This document shows positions 1-5,035 of a stretch of DNA of 5,035 nucleotides, piece by piece. The notes under the pieces were generated by a model that saw nothing but the letters and a program-made list of their open reading frames with translations, was not told the origin of the DNA and searched no databases. This DNA comes from Planctomycetota bacterium (GTDB lineage Bacteria > Planctomycetota > UBA1135 > GCA-002686595): positions 1-5,035 of the forward strand of contig JAJDES010000253.1 in the NCBI GenBank assembly GCA_029259675.1, written 5' to 3'. How positions within the stretch are numbered: position 1 is the first letter of the stretch; each line of letters starts with the position of its first letter. Both the position numbers and the translations under genes were made by a program.

Positions 1-533
1 GTCTTTTTGCCGTCGTTAGCGTCCAAACCAGCACGGGCTTTGCCACCGCAGATTTCGATCGCTGGCCCGAAGTTTGCCGCATGTTGTTGATGTTTCTAGC
101 CCTGGCCGGTGCTTGCGCGGGTTCCACGGGCGGCGGAATCAAGCTTGTGCGCACCTTGATCTTGGCCAAGGCCGCTTTGCGCGGCGTGCAACGCTTCGCA
201 AGGCCCCGTGCGATTCATACCGTGCGCATGGACGACCATACGCTTGACGAGGGTGTGGTGGCGTCGGTGACGGGCTACTTCGTTCTTTGGGTCCTGGTGT
301 TTCTAGCCGGCACCCTGGCCCTGTCCGCCCTGGACATTGAGCCACTGGTCGCATCTACGGCGGTTATCGCCACGCTGAACAACATCGGTCCGGGCCTGGA
401 AATGGTCGGCCCCACGGGCTCTTTCGCTTCGATGCCGGACCTGGCGAAGCTGCTCCTCTCGCTCTTCATGATCCTGGGACGGCTCGAGTTCTATGCCGTC
501 GTCGTGCTCTTCGTTCCGCGCTTTTGGCGTTAG
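1..533 (+). CDS. trkH: TrkH/TrkG-family potassium uptake transporter, C-terminal part (5' end outside window)
   Basis: This is the membrane subunit of a Trk-type K+ uptake system, which passes K+ across the inner membrane, normally with the cytosolic nucleotide-binding regulator TrkA (not in this window). The frame is open from base 3, so the gene is cut by the window edge; 176 residues remain, against roughly 480-500 in the full family. Seen in the fragment: a third-repeat pore loop TSTGFATADFDRWP (residues 9-22) with the filter glycine G12; the family motif CAGSTGGG followed by Lys (38-47), which forms the gating loop in the membrane; hydrophobic segments near 88-110; a fourth pore loop NNIGPGL (126-132); and the closing GRLEF helix ending PRFWR (159-176). 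All are in family order and spacing, and the reading frame is intact to a TAG stop. The start codon, operon and promoter cannot be seen. The family call is very secure; TrkH versus TrkG or a KtrB-like relative is less so, although the CAGSTGGG and GRLE motifs favour TrkH. Confidence 0.95.
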   Translation, partial: LFAVVSVQTSTGFATADFDRWPEVCRMLLMFLALAGACAGSTGGGIKLVRTLILAKAALRGVQRFARPRAIHTVRMDDHTLDEGVVASVTGYFVLWVLVFLAGTLALSALDIEPLVASTAVIATLNNIGPGLEMVGPTGSFASMPDLAKLLLSLFMILGRLEFYAVVVLFVPRFWR

Positions 534-555
534 CGACTTTGAGACTAGCGGGCCT

Positions 556-584
556 CGCCAAAGCTCGGGCGACGGGCTTTGGTG
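556..584 (+). terminator. Hairpin 22 bases after the trkH stop, possible terminator
   Basis: Bases 556-567 can pair with 573-584, giving a 12-bp stem with a 5-base loop (GGCGA). The core is CCAAAGC/GCTTTGG; two positions are G-T pairs. It lies directly downstream of the trkH stop and fits a transcription terminator or an RNA 3'-end stabiliser. No T-run follows, so it is not a classic intrinsic terminator. Confidence 0.45.
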
Positions 585-608
585 CTCGCGTTGAGTGAAG
601 CCACTTTC

Positions 609-658
609 GGATCCGCTTCCCGCGAGCATCTCTTCAGCAAGACTCGCGGGGCGGATTC
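609..658 (-). terminator. Long bulged hairpin downstream of the lipoprotein gene, possible terminator
   Basis: Two stacked stems form one structure: 609-616 pairs with 651-658 (ATCCGC/GCGGAT core, one G-T pair) and 619-626 pairs perfectly with 643-650 (CCCGCGAG/CTCGCGGG), separated by a 2-base bulge (TT). The 16-base loop can fold further (TCTT 631-634 with AAGA 639-642). It starts about 31 bases beyond the stop of the minus-strand gene, and the symmetry would allow it to act on both strands. No T-run flanks it on either side, so the terminator role is inferred from position and stability only. Confidence 0.45.
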
Positions 659-689
659 CATGCGCTCGTTTTGCCGCGCTCGTCGAAAT

Positions 690-1451
690 TTACAGGACGT
701 CCTCGCGGTGCACCCAGCGCGGGCGATGGTCTTCGATTTGTCTGCGGTGCGCAGCCAGTCGCCAGGTTTCGCTGGGGCCCAGGACGGTGATGTATTCGTT
801 GCTGACGCCGTTGGCGTCCGTCAGGGTGATGTGACCGGAAACCACACCGAGCAGGCGGTACTGGCCATCGGGCCTGCGCACGAAAACTCCGGCTCCCGCT
901 TGACTGATATTCGGGATGTCGGGGTGTTTGGACGGACTGCTGGCGCGCACACCACCCCTCGGTTGAAAAACTTTGGCTTCGGTGCGTTCCTGTGGCAGTG
1001 GCTTTAGCAGGATCCCCTTAACGCGTGGATCTCGCACAACCTCGGCTTGGGCCAACCAGCTTCCGTCGAGCTTTCTACCACTCAGGGTTACCTGGGCGCC
1101 GGCCTTGGGATTGACGAAAGTCAAGATCGCCGAGGGCAAGCGAATCTCCGTTTCGGCTGTGTACAGGCCCGAGCCGATGGGCTCGACCACGGTTGTTTCA
1201 ATGCTGGGGCCGTCGCCGAACCAAGCGGTGATGGCGATTTCACCCGCTCGAATTTTGCGTCCTAGAAATAGGATTCCGTAGTCGGTGTTAATCCCGAGCT
1301 CCGTTTCTTCCTGGTTGTGGATCCAAAGCGATGCATCCGGGACCTGGGAATAGTTGGGAGTGGCACAGGAACTGGTGAGTGCCAAGGCCAAGGCGAACAA
1401 TGCGGCTTGGAAGTGGCAACGGAGCAAGCGCTTGTTCCCCTTGCCGCCCAC
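690..1451 (-). CDS. Predicted lipoprotein of unknown function with a degenerate trypsin-like C-terminal segment
   Basis: I do not recognise a named family. With a GTG start at 1451 the product has 253 residues. It opens with a basic stretch (GGKGNKRLLR), a hydrophobic run (AALFALALAL, residues 16-25) and TSSC, so Cys29 is the likely lipidated residue; the -3 position is Thr rather than the usual Leu/Val/Ile, so the lipobox is slightly atypical. The mature part (about 225 residues) looks beta-rich and has no other membrane segment. Residues 183-206 (SQAGAGVF, then DGQYRLLGVVSG) resemble the GDSGGxxF...LLGVVSG segment of S1/trypsin-like proteases, but the Asp and catalytic Ser are replaced by Gln and Ala, and I see no TAAH-type histidine motif. 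It is either an inactive protease-like fold or a chance likeness. The frame stays open upstream to an ATG at 1574 (294 residues) and another at 1709 (339), but these would bury the signal peptide; a TTG at 1427 has a better-placed AAGGGG and gives 245 residues. It is convergent with trkH and divergent from the large gene at 1868. Confidence 0.75.
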   Translation of the reverse strand: MGGKGNKRLLRCHFQAALFALALALTSSCATPNYSQVPDASLWIHNQEETELGINTDYGILFLGRKIRAGEIAITAWFGDGPSIETTVVEPIGSGLYTAETEIRLPSAILTFVNPKAGAQVTLSGRKLDGSWLAQAEVVRDPRVKGILLKPLPQERTEAKVFQPRGGVRASSPSKHPDIPNISQAGAGVFVRRPDGQYRLLGVVSGHITLTDANGVSNEYITVLGPSETWRLAAHRRQIEDHRPRWVHREDVL

Positions 1452-1503
1452 TGGGCGCGCTGGGACATTGAGTCCTCGAGTGATTCGGCGCTTCAGCCGT
1501 GCG

Positions 1504-1548
1504 TCCGACCCTGCTGAGTTCGACTCTGCCGTGTTCGACTGTGCCGTG
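1504..1548. repeat. Three tandem 15-base units
   Basis: Units 1519-1533 (TTCGACTCTGCCGTG) and 1534-1548 (TTCGACTGTGCCGTG) differ at one base; a more diverged copy, 1504-1518, matches the first at 11 of 15 bases. Read in the open minus frame upstream of the lipoprotein start they give TAQSN-TAESN-SAGSD. The unit length is a multiple of three, so it would be tolerated in coding sequence, but it could equally be a tandem protein-binding site. Confidence 0.7.
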
Positions 1549-1663
1549 GGGTAACTGCTGAATTTGCGAACCATGGTGCTGGGGGATACTCGAGAAGAAG
1601 CGGTTTTGTTGGCGCCGAAGGCGGCACCCTGAGCCGTGTGGAGCATAGCGCTGACCCAAGCTC

Positions 1664-1676
1664 GCTCCCAGGGAGC
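1664..1676. promoter_or_regulatory. 13-base perfect dyad, candidate operator
   Basis: GCTCCC and GGGAGC flank a single central A. A short perfect dyad in the middle of a divergent intergenic region is the kind of site a dimeric regulator binds, but dyads of this size occur by chance in G+C-rich DNA and no regulator gene is nearby. Confidence 0.2.
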
Positions 1677-1856
1677 TACATCATCGGCAAGTGCCGTGTA
1701 AAACTCCAAGCCGCTTCCAACCTATGTTCGGGCCCGGCGTAGGCGCCGTAGGACCCTCCAAATATCGGAGGGCGCCATTCGGGAGTCCGGTCCCCGCCAG
1801 TCAGTTGTGTCCAAGTTCCTCGCGGGAACCGCGATTCGCAAACAATCATTCCAGGG

Positions 1857-1863
1857 AAGGGGG
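1857..1863 (+). promoter_or_regulatory. Ribosome binding site that fixes the start of the large gene
   Basis: The purine run AAGGGGG, within AGGGAAGGGGG at 1853-1863, lies 4-7 bases before the ATG at 1868. This placement, with the hydrophobic segment that immediately follows the ATG, selects 1868 over the in-frame ATG at 1691, which would add 59 residues of basic, Pro-rich sequence in front of the membrane segment. Confidence 0.75.
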
Positions 1864-1867
1864 TCCC

Positions 1868-4800
1868 ATGGGATCCAAAGGGACTCTGATTCTGGCCGCC
1901 ATCGGCATTTCGCTAGCCGGTCTAATGTGGTGGGCCATGGGCCGTGACAACAATGTGGGAGTTGGTGGCATAGCGCCCACGAACTCGACTCAGGAATCCG
2001 TCGCGGGTGCTTCTGAAAGTACGGAAACGTCGGTTCCGGATATCTCTGCGCCGGCTGCGCTTGAGGAAGGGGCTGATCGCGTCGCCCTGAAATCCGAGCA
2101 GCCCCGCGCTAAGGAGGCCTCGGCGCCGCTGGAAGCCAATGCGGGGCAACGAGTAACTGGCGTTGTGGTGGAGCGTGATGGGGCGCCCGTGCCCTTCGCC
2201 GAAGTTGAGTTTCGGGCGGGACTATTCGGAATGGGCCCGGACAGTCAGCGCTCAACTCAAAGTGCAATGACCAATGATAAGGGGCGCTTTGAATTGGAAT
2301 TCTCCGCCGCCGGTGAGCAGCGTGTGAGTGTTCGAGCGCCCGGCTACGCGCCCTTGCTTGGCAAGGATGTTGTCGTTCCCAAGGGCGAAGATTTTGATTT
2401 GGGGCAATTGGAATTGTCCCGCGGTGCATTGCTTTCGGGTCGAGTGGTCGATGCCGACGGCTTTGGAGTTGAGGGAGCCAGGCTTTTTGTGGATCACCAC
2501 GCGGCCACTTTCCGCACATTCGGGGGGACTCGGCCCGGGACTCCCACAGCGACGAGTACTGCCGACGGCAGCTTCACCATCGATCAATTGGCTTGCGGGC
2601 CTTGGAAAATCTCGGTCGAAAGTGACGATCATCCCGATGCGCAATTCGACGGGGTTGCCAACGACCCCGGGATCGAAGTGGGCGGCTTGCTATTTGAATT
2701 GGAGCCGGGCTTTACCGTGCGCGGGCGCGTACTTGGATTGCCGTCCGGTGAAATTGAGCATTTGCGCGTCATGGCACGCGAAGTGGGGCGCGAGGACGGC
2801 CTATTCGATCTCCATGGCGGACGTTCAGCCAAGCTGGAGCCCAGTGGCGATTTTGTTGTTCGCGGCTTGCGCGGCGAAACCGATTATCGCTTGAACTTGC
2901 GCGTGCTGAGGGGGGCTGCGGGCGCGGGTGTGTTCGAATTCAATGGAATTGGCGGAGACGCTCGCTCGGATTCCGTGCAGGCCCGCGCGGGCGATCGCGG
3001 TGTCGAGCTGATCTACAACACGGCGGCATCGATTACGTTCCAAGTCGTGGATCGGGCAACGGGTGATCCCATTACGGATATGCAGGTCCTGGCCGGAATC
3101 GGGTGGCTGACCCAGTTGCGTGACGAAGATTTCAAGCCGTTGGAGCACTTCGAGGACGGCCTCGTTCGAGTGCCGAATCTGTTTCCGCGCAAGGGCCGCA
3201 ATGAGGTGCAGCTTGCCATTTCCGCTGTGGGGTACCGCGGCTATGAACAGGGCGACATTCTCTTGAACACAGGCGAAGAATTGAGTTTGGGTGTGATCGA
3301 ACTCGAATCTGCGCCGGTCGCTCTGATACGTGTTTTCGACAAGGACACCGGCCTGCCGGTGCAGGGCGCCGAAGTGAGCTTGCTGCCCAGGAGCCGCGGT
3401 TCCTCTTTCACGGGTTCCGGCGGATCGATGACGTTGGACATTTCAGTCGAGGCCAGCAGCGACGGCGAAGGTGAAAGAGAAGTCATCACAAACGGTCGGG
3501 ATGACAGTGAGAGTGGAGTTACAAACTCCGAGGGCCTAGCTGTGTTGACGAGCATCACCGGGGAAAGGGTGAGCTTGCGCGTGGATGCCGACAATTACGC
3601 AGTCTTTAGCGAGTCGCGATTGAAGTTGCCCGAGGACGAAAAATTCGAGCGCGATGTGTATCTCACGCGCGGTGGTGAAGTGCTCGTTAGCGTAGTGAAT
3701 GCAGCAGGCGAGCCGCTTGTCGGCGCGAAAATCGAACACCGGGCACCGAAGGGCGCGCGCGACCCGATGGGCTTGTTCGCCAGCATGCATGGAAACGCGA
3801 ATGTGACCAATTCGCGCGGCGAAATGCTGTTTGAGCACCTTTCTGAGGGTGAGCACAAATTCCGTTTGTCCGATGGTGGCGGAATGAGCTTTGCCGATGA
3901 GCAGGGGGGGGCAGCTTTCTTTGTCGGCGCCGGCGGAGGCAGCGACGAACCCTGGAGCGAAGTGGATGTGGCCGAGGGTCTGCGTGCCAACGTCTTGCTT
4001 CAAGCCCCGAGCCGAGGCGCCCTGGAGGGTATTGTTTCGGAAGCCGGTCGGCCCCTGGCGGGAGCCAAGTTGAAGCTTGAAAAGCGCTCCGGTGGCAACG
4101 GCTTCAGCGGACTTTCCGGTTTGCCCGGGATGGGTGGCGGTATGAATGCCACGAGCGACGGAGCGGGCCGCTACGCCTTTGATGATGTCAAGGAGGGCGA
4201 ATACAAGCTCGTTATCGACAGCTCGAACCGAGCCATGCCCAGTGAGTTTGAAGTCGACATCGTGGATCGCACGGTGGAACTCAATGTTGAGTTGCCCATC
4301 AGCATCGTTGAGGGTCGCATCACTGATGAGGACGGGGAGCCCCTGGCCGGTGTCGAAGTTTGGGCTTCGAAAGGCTCGGCGGGCGGATCGGAAGTCGCCA
4401 TGCAATTCGTCATGGTCGAGATTGAAGACGATGGCGGCGACGAGGGCGGCAGCGTGATGACCTTTGGGGGCGATGAAGCCGAGCGCGCCCGCACCAACGA
4501 AGACGGTTACTACGTCCTGCGCGGAGTGCAACCGAACGTGGATTTGGTCATCCACGCTTCAGCCGAGCACATGGAGGAAGCGACCCTTGGTGATGTGAAT
4601 GTCGCTGCCGATGCCGTGCGGGCCGGAGTGGACTTGGTCATGAATGCTGCCGGCAGCTTGAGCGTGAAAGTCGTGAAGGCCGACGGATCTGCCGGCGGCT
4701 TCTGCATGCTGAATGCAAGTTACGACGCGGGCCAGGGCAAGTCGGAAGAGGAAGTGCCGGACGTGCGCGAAGCCATGGGCCAGGGCGGTAAGAAAACGCT

Positions 4801-4930
4801 AACCGGTTTGCGCCCCGGCCGCTGGACGTTGAATGCGCGCGGATTCCAAGCGGGGGCGGCCAAGAGTGAAGATGTGACCGTGGAGGTCATCGCAGGGCAA
4901 TCCAAGGCGGTTGAGCTCGTCATGCCCTAG
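1868..4930 (+). CDS. Membrane-anchored protein of nine carboxypeptidase-regulatory-like beta-sandwich modules
   Basis: The product has 1020 residues. Residues 5-24 (GTLILAAIGISLAGLMWWAM) form one hydrophobic helix after a short basic N-terminus; there is no lipobox and no obvious cleavage site, so it is probably an uncleaved anchor with the rest outside the cytoplasm. Residues 25-95 are a Ser/Thr/Glu/Ala-rich, probably disordered linker. The remainder is nine modules of 91-119 residues, approximately 96-186, 187-281, 282-387, 388-483, 484-602, 603-717, 718-811, 812-929 and 930-1020. Most repeat the pattern xGxVxDxxGxPVxGAxV, then TNxxGxF, a short loop, and a strand ending in Y/V-x-L-x-V, typical of carboxypeptidase-regulatory/transthyretin-like domains. 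No catalytic domain is present, so the regulatory-domain name implies no peptidase activity. Only two cysteines (243 and 946) are seen. Such proteins are usually structural, adhesive or polymer-binding; that role here is inference. It is well translated from a strong RBS and divergent from the lipoprotein gene. Confidence 0.9.
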   Translation: MGSKGTLILAAIGISLAGLMWWAMGRDNNVGVGGIAPTNSTQESVAGASESTETSVPDISAPAALEEGADRVALKSEQPRAKEASAPLEANAGQRVTGVVVERDGAPVPFAEVEFRAGLFGMGPDSQRSTQSAMTNDKGRFELEFSAAGEQRVSVRAPGYAPLLGKDVVVPKGEDFDLGQLELSRGALLSGRVVDADGFGVEGARLFVDHHAATFRTFGGTRPGTPTATSTADGSFTIDQLACGPWKISVESDDHPDAQFDGVANDPGIEVGGLLFELEPGFTVRGRVLGLPSGEIEHLRVMAREVGREDGLFDLHGGRSAKLEPSGDFVVRGLRGETDYRLNLRVLRGAAGAGVFEFNGIGGDARSDSVQARAGDRGVELIYNTAASITFQVVDRATGDPITDMQVLAGIGWLTQLRDEDFKPLEHFEDGLVRVPNLFPRKGRNEVQLAISAVGYRGYEQGDILLNTGEELSLGVIELESAPVALIRVFDKDTGLPVQGAEVSLLPRSRGSSFTGSGGSMTLDISVEASSDGEGEREVITNGRDDSESGVTNSEGLAVLTSITGERVSLRVDADNYAVFSESRLKLPEDEKFERDVYLTRGGEVLVSVVNAAGEPLVGAKIEHRAPKGARDPMGLFASMHGNANVTNSRGEMLFEHLSEGEHKFRLSDGGGMSFADEQGGAAFFVGAGGGSDEPWSEVDVAEGLRANVLLQAPSRGALEGIVSEAGRPLAGAKLKLEKRSGGNGFSGLSGLPGMGGGMNATSDGAGRYAFDDVKEGEYKLVIDSSNRAMPSEFEVDIVDRTVELNVELPISIVEGRITDEDGEPLAGVEVWASKGSAGGSEVAMQFVMVEIEDDGGDEGGSVMTFGGDEAERARTNEDGYYVLRGVQPNVDLVIHASAEHMEEATLGDVNVAADAVRAGVDLVMNAAGSLSVKVVKADGSAGGFCMLNASYDAGQGKSEEEVPDVREAMGQGGKKTLTGLRPGRWTLNARGFQAGAAKSEDVTVEVIAGQSKAVELVMP
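2153..4927 (+). repeat. Nine protein-level repeat modules inside the large gene
   Basis: Approximate module borders are 2153, 2426, 2711, 3029, 3317, 3674, 4019, 4301 and 4655. The opening strands align by eye: for example VTGVVVERDGAPVPFAEV (1), LSGRVVDADGFGVEGARL (2), LIRVFDKDTGLPVQGAEV (5), LEGIVSEAGRPLAGAKL (7) and VEGRITDEDGEPLAGVEV (8). The second halves also align, as in TNDKGRFELEF (1), TADGSFTIDQL (2), TNSEGLAVLTS (5), TNSRGEMLFEHL (6), SDGAGRYAFDDV (7) and TNEDGYYVLRGV (8). Modules 3, 4 and 9 are the most diverged. The copies are related in protein but not obviously in DNA, so the duplications are old. Confidence 0.8.
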
Positions 4931-4962
4931 GACTGTCAAGAGTCGTTCGGGGAGACCCTGGT

Positions 4963-4983
4963 GCCCCGCTGGATTCATGGGGC
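4963..4983 (+). terminator. Weak hairpin downstream of the large gene
   Basis: GCCCC at 4963-4967 can pair with GGGGC at 4979-4983 around an 11-base loop, about 32 bases after the TAG stop; a competing pairing is CCCCGC 4964-4969 with GCGGGG 4982-4987. There is no T-run, and the sequence beyond is of doubtful quality, so this is a weak terminator candidate. Confidence 0.25.
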
Positions 4984-5035
4984 GGGGGCCGCCCCAAGTG
5001 GGCCGGGGGCCCCCCCCAAAATGTGGGGGGGGGCA
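4984..5035. other. G/C homopolymer-rich contig end, possibly unreliable sequence
   Basis: This tail has runs of five G (5005-5009), eight C (5010-5017) and nine G (5025-5033), plus several shorter ones, with little else. The eight-C and nine-G runs could pair around AAAATGT. Composition changes abruptly from the gene before it. It fits either a low-quality read end or an assembly break at a strong G/C hairpin. No gene is seen here. Confidence 0.6.

Larger units (their letters stand above)
1452..1867. other. Divergent intergenic region with dyads and hairpins, no clear promoter
   Basis: This stretch separates the lipoprotein gene from the large modular gene and should hold both promoters. I found no convincing -35/-10 pair on either strand. 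It contains a 15-base tandem repeat (1504-1548); a 7-bp stem with a 4-base loop at 1611-1628, best paired on the minus-strand transcript; a near-palindrome GCTCCCAGGGAGC at 1664-1676; and three small hairpins on the plus side: 1735-1748 (CGGCG/CGCCG), 1754-1772 (CCCTCC/GGAGGG) and 1815-1829 (GTTCC/GGAAC). The minus frame is open across 1452-1709 and the plus frame from 1691, but both extensions read as low-complexity, non-domain protein, so I treat them as non-coding. Confidence 0.5.

Noticed and set aside
579..1007. Plus-strand open frames opposite the lipoprotein gene
   Set aside because: They show no domain and overlap antisense with a frame that has a signal peptide and coherent beta-rich sequence; the 579 frame also runs through the intergenic hairpin.
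1504..1548. CRISPR array
   Set aside because: The units are directly adjacent, 15 bases long and without spacers, so this is a simple tandem repeat.
1452..1709. N-terminal extension of the lipoprotein to ATG 1574 or 1709
   Set aside because: It would put 41 or 86 extra residues before a signal peptide that must be N-terminal to work, and the sequence is low in complexity. It is not fully excluded because the frame is open and contains an in-frame repeat.
1691..1867. 59-residue N-terminal extension of the large gene from the ATG at 1691
   Set aside because: The extension is basic and Pro-rich, would bury the membrane segment, and has no ribosome binding site as good as the one before 1868.
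2328..2894. 188-codon plus-strand frame overlapping the large gene
   Set aside because: It is an out-of-frame shadow with Trp/Cys/Pro-rich sequence and no domain, while the main frame here encodes modules 1 to 3.
3536..4555. A 339-codon minus-strand open frame inside the large gene
   Set aside because: It lies wholly antisense to a clear modular protein, has no recognisable domain or signal, and shows the His/Ala/Arg-rich composition expected from the complement of G+C-rich codons.

Overview
The window is one end of a G+C-rich bacterial contig (about 60 % G+C by eye). It carries three protein genes and no RNA gene, CRISPR array, insertion sequence or phage gene that I can recognise. The best guess at the organism is a Gram-negative bacterium with a large genome and many big exported proteins, such as a member of Planctomycetota, with Myxococcota as an alternative. 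This rests only on base composition, a lipobox-bearing protein and a 1020-residue anchored protein built of carboxypeptidase-regulatory-like modules. No marker gene settles it.

Layout. (1) 1-533, plus strand: the 3' third of a TrkH/TrkG-type potassium transporter, cut off by the left edge. (2) 534-689: a short convergent intergenic region with two strong hairpins, one just beyond each gene end. (3) 690-about 1451, minus strand: a predicted lipoprotein of unknown function. Its C-terminal segment resembles the region around the active serine of trypsin-like proteases, but without the serine. (4) about 1452-1867: a divergent intergenic region of about 416 bases with a 15-base tandem repeat, several dyads and hairpins, and a strong ribosome binding site at its right end. 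(5) 1868-4930, plus strand: a protein with one N-terminal membrane segment, a disordered linker and nine consecutive beta-sandwich modules. (6) 4931-5035: a short 3' tail that becomes G/C homopolymer sequence at the contig end and is probably of poor quality.

How the genes relate. The transporter faces away from the other two and looks functionally unrelated. The lipoprotein and the nine-module protein are transcribed divergently from one intergenic region and both are predicted to act outside the cytoplasm, so shared regulation or a joint envelope role is possible but unproven. The most unusual items are the nine-module protein, the possible inactive protease-like lipoprotein, and the paired hairpins between the convergent genes. 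I see no clear multi-gene novel system.
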